Positions 33,021 through 40,916 of a stretch of DNA of 64,000 nucleotides are shown here, in pieces. The stretch's first letter is position 1. The number at the start of each line of letters is the position of its first letter. Location of the stretch: NCBI GenBank assembly GCA_033856025.1, contig JAWVFQ010000037.1, forward strand, positions 1 to 64,000, read 5' to 3'. A program made the translations under genes and the position numbers. The notes below the pieces were generated by a model that was not told where the DNA came from, did no database searches, and saw only the letters and a list, made by a program, of their open reading frames with translations. This DNA is from AC-38 sp033856025 (lineage in GTDB: Bacteria; Actinomycetota; Thermoleophilia; Solirubrobacterales; Solirubrobacteraceae).

Positions 33021-33988
33021 GCGACAACCCCACGCTGCTGGAGCGCCTCGGCGCTGCCGGCTCGGCGGCCACCTCGCTGCAGGGCGGCGTGCCGCGCTGG
33101 CAGCGCGCGCTGATGGCGCTCATGGTCGTGGCGGTCGTCGTGGCCCTCGCGCTGGCCATCTCCAGCCAGTGGTCCAAGCTGCCCGACATCAACTGGCGTT
33201 TGCGCCCCGGCTGGCTCGCCGCGGCGTTCGTGGCGCTGATCGCCTTCCAATGGGTCCACGCGCGGCTGTGGGTGGCGATGGTGCACGCGCTCGGTGCGCC
33301 CATCGGCGTCCTGCGCGGGATCTCGGTCTGGAGCATCACCCTGCTCGGCCGCTACGTGCCGACGAACGTCGCCCTGGCCGCCGGGCGGATGGCCCTGGCC
33401 GAGCGCGAGGGCGTGCCCAAGCGCGTGTGCGCGGCCAGCCTGGCCTACGAGCTGGCGTTCACGCTCGGCGGGGCTTCGCTGGTGGGCGCGTACTTCTTCG
33501 TGACGCTGCCCTCCCTCCAGGACCGTCCGGCCCGCTGGCTCGTGCTGGCCATCCCCGCCGTCACGCTGACCCTGCTGGACCCGGCGATCTTCCACCGCAT
33601 CGCCGACGCGGTGCTGCGCCGGCTCGGGCGCGCGACGCTGCCCACCTCCCTGACGCGGGCCCAGGTGATCGCCTTCACCGCGCTCTTCTCGGCGTCCTTC
33701 CTGGTCGCCGGGTTCGCCGTCTACGCGTTCGCGCAGGCGCTCCACGGCGTGGCCACGAGCGACGCCGGGACCGCCATCGGCGCCTACTCCGTGGGCTTCG
33801 CCGCGTCCGTGCTGGCCTTCGTGCTCCCGGGCGGGTTGGGAGCACGCGAGGGGGCGATGACCGCCGCCCTGTCGCCGATCCTGCCGGTCACCGTCGCGCT
33901 GGCGGTCGCCGTCGCCGTCCGCCTGGCCCAGATGGCGGTGGAGGTCTCCTACGCCGCCATCACCCCGCTGCTGGTGCGCCGGCGTTGA
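33017..33988 (+). CDS. LPG-synthase-type membrane protein (flippase-like)
   Basis: A 323-residue polytopic membrane protein of the lysylphosphatidylglycerol-synthase transmembrane family (UPF0104-like). It carries LLGRYVPTNVALAAGRMALA in an inner helix and FVLPGGLGAREGAMTAAL near the end, both typical of the fold. Members in glycan loci are proposed flippases or accessory proteins. The GTG at 33017 overlaps the stop of the GH172 gene as GTGA. By context it could move a lipid-linked sugar for arabinan assembly. This is inference. Confidence 0.8.
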   Translation: MSDNPTLLERLGAAGSAATSLQGGVPRWQRALMALMVVAVVVALALAISSQWSKLPDINWRLRPGWLAAAFVALIAFQWVHARLWVAMVHALGAPIGVLRGISVWSITLLGRYVPTNVALAAGRMALAEREGVPKRVCAASLAYELAFTLGGASLVGAYFFVTLPSLQDRPARWLVLAIPAVTLTLLDPAIFHRIADAVLRRLGRATLPTSLTRAQVIAFTALFSASFLVAGFAVYAFAQALHGVATSDAGTAIGAYSVGFAASVLAFVLPGGLGAREGAMTAALSPILPVTVALAVAVAVRLAQMAVEVSYAAITPLLVRRR

Positions 33989-35328
33989 GAGACCGGCTCG
34001 TCGCCTTCGGTCGCACCCCGTACGCGCCGATCCTCCTGGCCTTCGTGCTCCTGCGCGCGGGGGGCTTCTACGGCGTGCAGACGGTGCGCTACCAGGACAC
34101 CGCCGGCTACCTGGAGGTGGCGTCGCACTCGGTGTTCAGCCTGGGCTTCCTGGCCGGGGGGCGCTCCTGGGCCGTCCCGCTGCTGTGGAAGGTGCTCCCC
34201 GACTCCGACTCGGCGCGCGCCACCGGCCAGTTCGGGCTCTCGCTGGTCTGCTGGCCGCTGCTCGCCGCCGCGCTGGCCCGCGCCCTGCGACCGTCGGCGC
34301 TGCGCTGGGTCGCCTTCGCGCTCGTGCTGCTGTTCTCGCTCAGCCTGGCCGTGATCCGCTGGGACACCGTGATGCTCAGCGAGTCGGTGTCCATCTCGCT
34401 CACCGTGCTGGTGCTGGCGGGGTGGCTGGAGCTGGTGCGCGCGCCGCGCCCGTGGCTGGTCGGCGCGCTGCTCGCCGCCACGCTGGTGTGGGTCTTCGCG
34501 CGCGACTCCAACGGGATCGTCGCGCTGGTCACCGTGCCGCTGGCCCTCTACTGGGTCTGGCGGCCCGGGGAGCTGGGCCGCCGCTGGGCCGCCGCGCTGG
34601 CCGTCGGCACGCTGGTCATCTTCGCGCTCGGCGTCCTGGCCACCACCACCGACCAGGCGCAGCTGCGGCGCAACGAACGGCCGATCCTGCACGTGGTCGG
34701 GCGCCGCGTGCTGGGCGACCAGGCCAAGACCCGCTGGTGGCGCGACCACGGGATGCCCGCGCCGTCCCCGCGCGTGCTGCGCGAACGCAGGAGCCTGGCC
34801 GGGATCGCCGAGGGGAGCCTGCCCACCGATCCGCGGACCGACCGCTTCCTGACCTGGACGCGCGACCACGGGCGCGGGACGCTCTTCCGCTACCTCCTGA
34901 CGCACCCCGCGTACACGGTGAAGTCCACGATCGGCCAGCGCCAGCGCCTGCTGGGGGGCGTGACCGGCGGCTACATGTCGCCGGACGCCCGGATCGTCGT
35001 GCCCGCGCCGCTGGACCGCCTGATCTACCCCCGCACGGCGCAGGACGTCTACTTCTGGCTGATCGTCATCGGGGTGGGCGCGGCCGCGGTCGCGCTGGCC
35101 GCCGGCCCCCGGCGGGCGTGGCTGGTCCCCGCCGTGGCCCTGGTGGCTCAGGTGCCCCACGCCCTGGTCGTCTACCACGGCGACACGCTGGAGGTCCCGC
35201 GCCACGCGATGCTCGTCGCGATCACCACGCGCCTGGCCCTCCTGATGCTCGCGCTGCTCGCCCTGGACCGGCTCCTGGAAGCCCGGGGTGGACGCATGTT
35301 CGATGGACGCCGTGCCACCACCGCCTGA
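33985..35328 (+). CDS. GT-C type membrane glycosyltransferase of arabinan locus
   Basis: A 447-residue membrane protein with about 10-12 helices. The first loop has VRYQDTAGYLEVA, an acidic motif where GT-C enzymes hold their metal or donor site. A soluble segment follows the last-but-two helices, and VPRHAMLVAITTRL precedes the C-terminal helices, as in lipid-donor glycosyltransferases. The TTG at 33985 overlaps the previous stop (TTGA). Sitting last in a GH172-flippase-GT-C operon opposite ubiA-dprE1-dprE2, it may transfer D-arabinofuranose from decaprenylphosphoryl-arabinose. Not recognisably an Emb or Aft protein. Confidence 0.75.
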   Translation: MRDRLVAFGRTPYAPILLAFVLLRAGGFYGVQTVRYQDTAGYLEVASHSVFSLGFLAGGRSWAVPLLWKVLPDSDSARATGQFGLSLVCWPLLAAALARALRPSALRWVAFALVLLFSLSLAVIRWDTVMLSESVSISLTVLVLAGWLELVRAPRPWLVGALLAATLVWVFARDSNGIVALVTVPLALYWVWRPGELGRRWAAALAVGTLVIFALGVLATTTDQAQLRRNERPILHVVGRRVLGDQAKTRWWRDHGMPAPSPRVLRERRSLAGIAEGSLPTDPRTDRFLTWTRDHGRGTLFRYLLTHPAYTVKSTIGQRQRLLGGVTGGYMSPDARIVVPAPLDRLIYPRTAQDVYFWLIVIGVGAAAVALAAGPRRAWLVPAVALVAQVPHALVVYHGDTLEVPRHAMLVAITTRLALLMLALLALDRLLEARGGRMFDGRRATTA

Positions 35329-35340
35329 TACTGCTTGGCG

Positions 35341-35526
35341 TCCGGGTTAGAGGGTGACGTGCTAAGCGTTGCTTCCGAGATTCGGGCTCATAGGTTCGGG
35401 CGAAGCCGCATCGAATCGGCGCCTCCCGCCGCCCGGACCGCTTAACGGCCCCTTCAAGGCACGTACCCCTGCCCGTCCTGACGGGGCCACTTTGAAAGCC
35501 GCCCGGTTCGCCGGGCGGTTTTCTTT
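35341..35526 (+). ncRNA. Candidate structured small RNA
   Basis: About 185 bases between convergent genes, with no coding signal. Long-range pairing is visible. ACGTGC (35357-35362) pairs with GCACGT (35459-35464), and the stem is extended outward by GGGT/ACCC. It continues directly into TAAGCG (35363-35368) pairing with CGCTTA (35439-35444). GGCCCC (35447-35452) can also pair with GGGGCC (35483-35488), which would make a pseudoknot. A strong terminator closes the region. Size and shape loosely recall 6S-type RNAs, but no known family was recognised. It could equally be a long 3' UTR. Confidence 0.4.
35499..35526 (+). terminator. Intrinsic terminator with TTCG loop
   Basis: CCGCCCGG (35499-35506), loop TTCG, CCGGGCGG (35511-35518), then TTTTCTTT. 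This is the strongest intrinsic terminator in the window. It ends plus-strand transcription from the GT-C gene or the RNA candidate. Its U-tract overlaps the stop codon of the opposite flavin reductase gene. Confidence 0.9.
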
Positions 35527-36097
35527 ATGCCGCCTGGCGCTGAGATGCGGCCGCCGACCGCGCCTCCACGGCCTCGACGAGCTCCGCGGCCACCTCTTCG
35601 AGGCGCTCGCGCGACTCGTCGTGGGCCAGCCGGCCGCCCTCGTCGAAGCGCGTCGGCGCGTGACCGACCGCGACCTCGCGGTCGACGACCCGGGCGCCGA
35701 TGGTGCTCAGGACCTTGCGCAGCTCGGCCTGGGCCCAGACGGCGCCGAAGGCGCCGGTCGACGCCCCGATCACCGCCACCGGCTTGTTGCGCAGCGGGTT
35801 GCGGGCCAGCGGGCGCGAGACCCAGTCCAGCGCGTTCTTGAGCTGGCCGGGAATCGAGGCGTTGTACTCGGGCGTGGCGAACAGGACGGCGTCCGCCCCG
35901 GCCACCGCCGCGCGCAGCCGCGCGACGGGGGCCGGAGCCGGATCGACGTCGTCGTCCTCGTCGTAGGGCGGGATCGCCTTGAGCTCCTCCCACACCACGA
36001 GCTCCACGCCGGGACCGAACGCGTCGGCCGCGGTGCGCAGCAGCTGCGTGTTGTGAGAGTCGCGGCGAACGCTGCCGCTGATGCCGAGGACCTTCAT
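35525..36097 (-). CDS. NAD(P)H-dependent FMN reductase
   Basis: A 190-residue flavodoxin-fold reductase. The FMN phosphate loop is GISGSVRRDSHNTQLL, and ATPEYNASIPGQLKNALDWV is the diagnostic NADPH-dependent FMN reductase motif. It probably reduces quinones or azo compounds, or supplies reduced flavin. The ATG at 36097 is two bases behind the YceI gene stop, with AAGGAG in that gene's end. Transcribed with yceI under the divergent MarR gene. Oxidative or quinone stress is the likely signal. Confidence 0.92.
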   Translation of the reverse strand: MKVLGISGSVRRDSHNTQLLRTAADAFGPGVELVVWEELKAIPPYDEDDDVDPAPAPVARLRAAVAGADAVLFATPEYNASIPGQLKNALDWVSRPLARNPLRNKPVAVIGASTGAFGAVWAQAELRKVLSTIGARVVDREVAVGHAPTRFDEGGRLAHDESRERLEEVAAELVEAVEARSAAASQRQAA

Positions 36098-36099
36098 GA

Positions 36100-36639
36100 C
36101 TACTCCTTGACGAAGTAGAGCTCCGCGGCGATGCGGACCTCGTTGGACAGGGCCTGGCCGCCACCCGGAAGCGTGGCGTTCCAGTCGACACCGAACTGCG
36201 TGCGGTCGACGGCCGCGGAGACCCGCAGGCCCACGCGCTCCTCGCCACGCATGCCGGTGATCGGCGGGACGACCGTGCCGGTCACGGCGACCGGACGGGT
36301 GACGCCCTTGATGGTGATCTCGCCGTCGACGGTCACCGTCTCGCCGTCCAGCGCGATGCCCTCGGCGGAGAAGCGCAGCTCGGGCTCGCGCTCCGCGTCG
36401 AAGAAGTCCGGCCCCTGGAGGTGGGCGGACAGGTTCTCGTCCTTGACGTCGACGCTCGCCACCTGGGCGACGCCGGTGAGCCGCGCGCCCGTCTCCTCGA
36501 CGGCCAGCTGCGCGGCGACCTCGCGGAACTCGCCCCTGAAGGCGCCGCCGAGGTAATCGATCTCGAAGGTCACCGAGGAGTGGACGGGGTCCAGGCTCCA
36601 GGTGCCGGCGGGCACTTCGACCTTGGTGGTGGTGCTCAT
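36100..36639 (-). CDS. YceI-family lipid-binding protein
   Basis: A 179-residue YceI lipocalin-like beta barrel that binds isoprenoids or other amphiphiles. GTWSLDPVHSSVTFEIDYLG and the closing TQFGVDWNATLPGG are the family signatures. There is no signal peptide, so it is cytoplasmic, as in many actinobacteria. The ATG at 36639 follows GGGAGA. First gene of a two-gene operon with the flavin reductase, opposite a MarR gene whose operator sits between. Confidence 0.92.
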   Translation of the reverse strand: MSTTTKVEVPAGTWSLDPVHSSVTFEIDYLGGAFRGEFREVAAQLAVEETGARLTGVAQVASVDVKDENLSAHLQGPDFFDAEREPELRFSAEGIALDGETVTVDGEITIKGVTRPVAVTGTVVPPITGMRGEERVGLRVSAAVDRTQFGVDWNATLPGGGQALSNEVRIAAELYFVKE

Positions 36640-36662
36640 GTCTTGTCTCCCTTGCTTGCGTC

Positions 36663-36689
36663 GTGTATTGTTGACTACGCAAACAACAC
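36663..36689. promoter_or_regulatory. Probable MarR operator
   Basis: TTGTT (36668-36672) and AACAA (36682-36686) form an inverted repeat with a 9-base centre, flanked by GTGT/ACAC that partly extends it. The size and AT-rich arms fit MarR sites. It lies between the yceI and MarR starts. TTGACT inside it may be a -35 for the MarR gene. Confidence 0.5.
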
Positions 36690-36703
36690 TGTAGCACTTT
36701 TCC

Positions 36704-37198
36704 TTGAGCACGCAACTATCCACCAAGCAAGCTTCCCGCCAGAGCCCTCACACGCGCGCCTTCACGCGCCTGCTGCGGGCCCACGCCGCGCTCACCGGGC
36801 GATTGAGCGCCGAGCTCCAGGAGGAGCACGGCCTCACGATCAACGCCTACGAGGCGCTGCTCCGTCTCTCCCGCGAGGAGGACTCGCAGATGAAGCGCGT
36901 CGACCTGGCACGCAGCCTGATCCTCACCCCCTCCGGCGTGACCCGCATGCTCGACGGTCTGGAGGGCGCCGGACTGGTCGAGCGCGCGGAGTGTCCGAGC
37001 GACCGGCGAATCGTCTACGCGCGGCTTACGGAGGCCGGGCGCGCGAAGCTCGACGCGGCCGGGAAGTCGCACGTCGAGTCGATCCGCACCGTCTTCGAGG
37101 GCGCGCTGTCGGGACCCGAGATCGAGCGGCTGGCCGACCTGCTCGAGCGTCTGCCGCTCGCCGACTCCGACGACGCCGCCTGCGACGCGGCCGACTAG
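36704..37198 (+). CDS. MarR-family regulator
   Basis: A 164-residue winged-helix MarR protein. The recognition region reads LARSLILTPSGVTRMLDGLE (about residues 67-86) followed by the wing ECPSDRRIVYARLTEAG. There is no conserved N-terminal redox Cys of the OhrR type; the only Cys residues are in the wing (ERAECPSDRR) and the tail. The TTG at 36704 is the only start that leaves the full first helix. It diverges from yceI-FMN reductase and probably represses it. Its stop interlocks with the next gene in CTAG (37195-37198). Confidence 0.9.
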   Translation: MSTQLSTKQASRQSPHTRAFTRLLRAHAALTGRLSAELQEEHGLTINAYEALLRLSREEDSQMKRVDLARSLILTPSGVTRMLDGLEGAGLVERAECPSDRRIVYARLTEAGRAKLDAAGKSHVESIRTVFEGALSGPEIERLADLLERLPLADSDDAACDAAD

Positions 37199-37593
37199 GG
37201 CTCCAGGCCGGCGGCCGCGCGCGCCTCGTCCAGCTCCTCATAGGCGGTCCAGCGGACCGCCAGCCCGTCGCGCACCGTCCACAGGTGCACGGCCTCCGCG
37301 TGGACCGGCGCGCCCGACGCGCGCCCGATCGCGTGAATGGACACGGGGACGACGACCCGCCCCCCAGGCGCCGGGATGAACTCGCGCGGCTTCCACTGGA
37401 TGTCGCGGAAGCCCCTGAACAGCTCACGGGCCGACTCGGCGAGGCCAGCGTGCCCGTGGAACTCGCCCGCGGTGTCGAAGACCTGCTGGTACTGGCGCAT
37501 CTCCACGCCGGGATCGAAGAGCTCGACGCCGAGGTCGCCCTCGTTCCAGGCCGCGAGGATGCGACGCACGACCTCTACCGGCGGCTCCGGCAT
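37195..37593 (-). CDS. SnoaL/NTF2-like protein
   Basis: A 132-residue cone-shaped NTF2-like fold. It opens with a helix (PPVEVVRRILAAWNEGD), then LFDPGVEMRQYQ, and ends with VHLWTVRDGLAVRWTAYEEL, the usual closing strands. This fold serves as isomerase, cyclase or binding protein; the role here is unknown. The ATG at 37593 is in front of the first helix. It lies 19 bases downstream of the ThDP gene stop, in the same direction. Confidence 0.82.
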   Translation of the reverse strand: MPEPPVEVVRRILAAWNEGDLGVELFDPGVEMRQYQQVFDTAGEFHGHAGLAESARELFRGFRDIQWKPREFIPAPGGRVVVPVSIHAIGRASGAPVHAEAVHLWTVRDGLAVRWTAYEELDEARAAAGLEP

Positions 37594-37612
37594 GGCGGCT
37601 GCGCCTGGCCTC

Positions 37613-39250
37613 TCAGGCCAGGTTGGAGCGGCGGGGGTAGGCGACCTCGGGGTCGGTCAGGACGTTGACCAGCGCGGGGCGGTCCGCGCTCATCGCGCGC
37701 TCCAGCGCGCCACGCAGCTCGCCGGGCTCGCGCACCAGCTCGCCGTGGCCGCCCAGCGCCTCGACCACCTGGTCGTAGCGCGTCTCGGGCCGCAGCTTCG
37801 CGACGACCGAGTAGCCGTACAGGAACATCATCGGGTGGTGCTCCAGGGCCCAGATGCCGTTGTTGCCCATCACGCCCACGACGTTGACGCCGTGGCGGGC
37901 CAGGGTGTCGAACTCCATCCCGCTGAAGCCGAACGCGCCGTCGCCCAGCAGTAGGACGACCTGGCGATCGGGGTGCGCGAGCTTGGCGGCCAGCGCGTAC
38001 CCCGGCCCGGCGCCCAGGCAGCCGAAGGGGCCGGGATCCAGCCAGCAGCCCGGCTCGTAGGAGTCCACCACGCGACCCGCGTAGGAGACGAAGTCGCCGC
38101 CGTCGCCCACCACGATCGCGTTGCGGTCGAGCATCCCGCGCAGCTCGCCGTAGATCCGCAGCGGATGCAGCGGCGCGCGGTCGTCGTTGAGCTCGGCCGC
38201 CTCGCCGGCGCGCTTCTCGTCCTCCTCGGCGCGCAGCTGCGAGACCCAGGCCGAGGTGTCCGGGCCGCCGGCGCCGGCCAGCGATTCCAGCGCGGGCGCC
38301 AGCGGGCCGAAGTACTCGGCGGCCGGAGGACGCGGGTGGTCGCGCAGCGGCTCGGCCACGTCGAGCACGGCGATCTCGGTGCTCTCGCCGAAGGAGGCGC
38401 CGAAGCCCAGGCGGAAGTCCATCGGCACGCCGATCACGAGCGCCACGTCGGCGCCCTGAAGCGCGGTGGAACGGGTGCGCGAGAAGTACAGCTCGTGGTC
38501 GGCCGGGACGCAGCCGCGGGCCAGGCCGTTGAGGAAGACCGGGATGCGGCGCGCCTCGACCAGGGCGCGCAGCGCGTCCTCGCCGCGCCCCCAGTACAGG
38601 TTGGTGCCCGCCATGATCACCGGGCGCTCGGCGTCGCGCAGCAGCGCGGCGATGCGCTCGACGTCGCCGCTGGACTGCGGCTCGGGCGCCGGCGGGGGGT
38701 CGCCCTCGCCGTCCTCGCCCGGCGCCTCCATGAAGACGTGGTCCAGCGGGAAGTCCAGGAACGCCGGGCCGGTGTGCGGCGCCGTCGCCGCGGCCAGCGC
38801 CTCGTCGACGAGCCCCGGGATCTCGCCCGGGGACTGCGCGGTCGCCGCCGACTTGGTCAGCGGGCGCACGAACGGCACGTGGTCGATCTCCTGGAGCGAG
38901 CCCTGCCCCCAGCGCATCTGCGGCGCCCGGCCGCCGAGCACCAGCATCGGCGAGTTGTTCTGCAGCGCCGAGCCCATCGCGCTCATCCCGTTGGTCACAC
39001 CGGGCCCGGCCGTCAGCGCGCACACGCCCGGGTCGCGCGTCACCTTGGCCCAGCCCTCGGCGGCGAACGCCGCGGAGGCCTCGTGGCGGGTGTCGACGAG
39101 GTCGATGCCCTCCTCGCGGCAGCCGTCGTAGATCGAGAACAGATGGCCCCCGGAGAGCGTGAACAGCTTGGATACGCCGTGGGCCTTGAGGCGCCGCGCC
39201 ACCAGGCGCCCGCCGTGCAGCTGGGTGGAGGCTTCGGTCTCGGTCGACAT
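37613..39250 (-). CDS. ThDP-dependent acetolactate synthase/2-hydroxyacyl-CoA lyase-like enzyme
   Basis: A 545-residue three-domain thiamine-diphosphate enzyme. The activating Glu is in DTRHEASAAFAAEGWAK near residue 58, and GDGAFGFSGMEFDTLARHG with the NN of VMGNNGIW is the ThDP-Mg motif near residues 440-470. Sequence details (GGHLFSIYDGCREEG) fit the 2-hydroxyacyl-CoA lyase/oxalyl-CoA decarboxylase branch rather than biosynthetic IlvB, and no ilvN neighbour is present. The ATG at 39250 gives MSTETEAST and a natural N-terminus. Divergent from corA across 30 bases. Confidence 0.85.
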   Translation of the reverse strand: MSTETEASTQLHGGRLVARRLKAHGVSKLFTLSGGHLFSIYDGCREEGIDLVDTRHEASAAFAAEGWAKVTRDPGVCALTAGPGVTNGMSAMGSALQNNSPMLVLGGRAPQMRWGQGSLQEIDHVPFVRPLTKSAATAQSPGEIPGLVDEALAAATAPHTGPAFLDFPLDHVFMEAPGEDGEGDPPPAPEPQSSGDVERIAALLRDAERPVIMAGTNLYWGRGEDALRALVEARRIPVFLNGLARGCVPADHELYFSRTRSTALQGADVALVIGVPMDFRLGFGASFGESTEIAVLDVAEPLRDHPRPPAAEYFGPLAPALESLAGAGGPDTSAWVSQLRAEEDEKRAGEAAELNDDRAPLHPLRIYGELRGMLDRNAIVVGDGGDFVSYAGRVVDSYEPGCWLDPGPFGCLGAGPGYALAAKLAHPDRQVVLLLGDGAFGFSGMEFDTLARHGVNVVGVMGNNGIWALEHHPMMFLYGYSVVAKLRPETRYDQVVEALGGHGELVREPGELRGALERAMSADRPALVNVLTDPEVAYPRRSNLA

Positions 39251-39280
39251 GCGGGTAACGCTACCTCGATAATCGTTGTC

Positions 39281-40252
39281 GTGATCGTCGACGCCGCGGT
39301 GTACGAGGACGGGCGCCGCCTTCCGGGCAACGTCGACCTCCAGGAGGCGGCCCGGGCGTGCCGGCGTCCGGGGGCCTTCGTGTGGCTGGGAGTGGTGGAG
39401 CCCAGCGAGGCGGAGTTCTCGGCGATCGCCGAGGAGTTCGGCCTCCACGAGCTCGCCGTGGAGGACGCGGTCCACGCCCACCAGCGCCCCAAGCTGGAGG
39501 TCTACGGCGACAGCCTGCTCGTCGTGCTCAAGACCGCCCGCTACGTCGACTCCCAGGAGGTCGTCGAGATCGGCGAGGTCCTGCTGTTCGTGCACCCGAC
39601 GTTCGTGGTCTCCGTGCGCCACGGCGAGACCGACGCGCTGGCCCGGGCCCGCCAGTGGCTGGAGGGGCGGCCCGATCAGCTCAAGCTCGGCCCGGGCGCG
39701 GCCCTGTACGCGATCGTCGACGCGGTGGTCGACGACTACGAGGAGGCCGCCGAGGGCGTCGAGTACGACATCCAGGAGGTGGAGTCCGACGTCTTCGCCC
39801 CGACGCGCACCAACCCCACGGAGCGCATCTTCAAGCTCGAGCGCGAGGTCCTGGAGTTCCAGCGCGCGGTGTCGGGCCTCGTGCCGGCGGTGGACCGCCT
39901 GGCCCGGGGCCACTTCGGCGTGGTGCCCGAGGACCTGCATCCCTACTTCCGCGACGTGTTCGACCACCTGGTCCGGGTCAACGGGCGCATCGAGACGTTC
40001 CGCGAGCTGCTGGGCTCGGCGCTCCAGGCCAACCTGACCCAGGTGTCGGTCCGCCAGAACGAGGACATGCGCAAGATCTCGGCTTGGGTGGCGATCCTCG
40101 CCGTGCCGACCGGCGTGGCGGGCATCTACGGCATGAACTTCGACCACATGCCCGAGCTGCACTGGCGCTACGGCTACCCCATGGTGCTCTCGGCGATCCT
40201 GCTGATCTGCACCTACCTGTATTGGCGCTTCAGGCGCGCGGGCTGGCTGTGA
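39281..40252 (+). CDS. corA: CorA-family Mg/Co transporter
   Basis: A 323-residue CorA channel protein, a homopentamer with a large cytoplasmic funnel and two membrane helices. The selectivity motif GIYGMNF is near residue 288, followed by the second helix; VAILAVPTGVAGIYG is the first. HELAVEDAVHAHQRPKLEVY is typical of the N-terminal domain. The GTG at 39281 is the first usable start. Its 3' end overlaps the convergent SDR gene by 23 bases. Confidence 0.95.
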   Translation: MIVDAAVYEDGRRLPGNVDLQEAARACRRPGAFVWLGVVEPSEAEFSAIAEEFGLHELAVEDAVHAHQRPKLEVYGDSLLVVLKTARYVDSQEVVEIGEVLLFVHPTFVVSVRHGETDALARARQWLEGRPDQLKLGPGAALYAIVDAVVDDYEEAAEGVEYDIQEVESDVFAPTRTNPTERIFKLEREVLEFQRAVSGLVPAVDRLARGHFGVVPEDLHPYFRDVFDHLVRVNGRIETFRELLGSALQANLTQVSVRQNEDMRKISAWVAILAVPTGVAGIYGMNFDHMPELHWRYGYPMVLSAILLICTYLYWRFRRAGWL

Positions 40253-40916
40253 TCGAGGCCGTGTTGAGCCCGAGCCCGCCGGTGATCCCGATCTCCTCCC
40301 CGGTCACCTGAGCCGCGGCCGGGCCGGCCAGGAACGCCACCAGCGCCGCCACCTCGCCGGGCTCGACGAGCCGGCCCGTGGGCAGGCCGGCGCGGATGCG
40401 CTCGAGGATGTCGGGCGGCATGGCCAGGACCTTCTCCGTGGCCACGAAGCCGGGCAGGACCGCGTTGGCCGTGATGCCGCGCGACGCGTTCTCGGCGGCC
40501 AGCGTGCGGACCATGCCGATGAGGCCCGCCTTGGACGCCGTGTAGGCCACCTGACCCGGCAGGCCGGTGCGCGCGGCGCCGCTGGAGATCACGACGATGC
40601 GTCCGCGGCCGCGCTCGCGCATCCCGGGCAGGCAGGCCTGGATGGCCCGGAACGCCCCGGTCAGGTTGACGTCGATGTCGCGCGACCACTGCTCGGAGGT
40701 CATCCGATGGGCCGGCGCGATCGTGTCGGTGACCGCCGCGTTGGACACGCACACGTCTATGTCGTCGAGCGCCGGCAGGTCACCGTCGCGCAGATCGACG
40801 GTCAAATCGCAGCCACTCTCCCGGTCGAGCGTCACGACCTCGAGTCCATCGGCCCGCAGCCGCTCCGCGACCGCCGCCCCGATCCCGCGCGCCGCACCGG
40901 TCACGAGCGCCTTCAT
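40230..40916 (-). CDS. Short-chain dehydrogenase/reductase
   Basis: A 228-residue classical SDR. The cofactor loop is TGAARGIGAAVAERL, NAA is at VCVSNAAV, and the catalytic Ser, Tyr and Lys are in ISSGAARTGLPGQVAYTASK. The Asp after the second strand (VTLDRESG) favours NAD(H). The ATG at 40916 overlaps the stop of the enoyl-CoA hydratase-like gene as ATGA, suggesting one beta-oxidation-type pathway (FabG-like). The substrate is unknown. Confidence 0.9.
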   Translation of the reverse strand: MKALVTGAARGIGAAVAERLRADGLEVVTLDRESGCDLTVDLRDGDLPALDDIDVCVSNAAVTDTIAPAHRMTSEQWSRDIDVNLTGAFRAIQACLPGMRERGRGRIVVISSGAARTGLPGQVAYTASKAGLIGMVRTLAAENASRGITANAVLPGFVATEKVLAMPPDILERIRAGLPTGRLVEPGEVAALVAFLAGPAAAQVTGEEIGITGGLGLNTASITASPRA

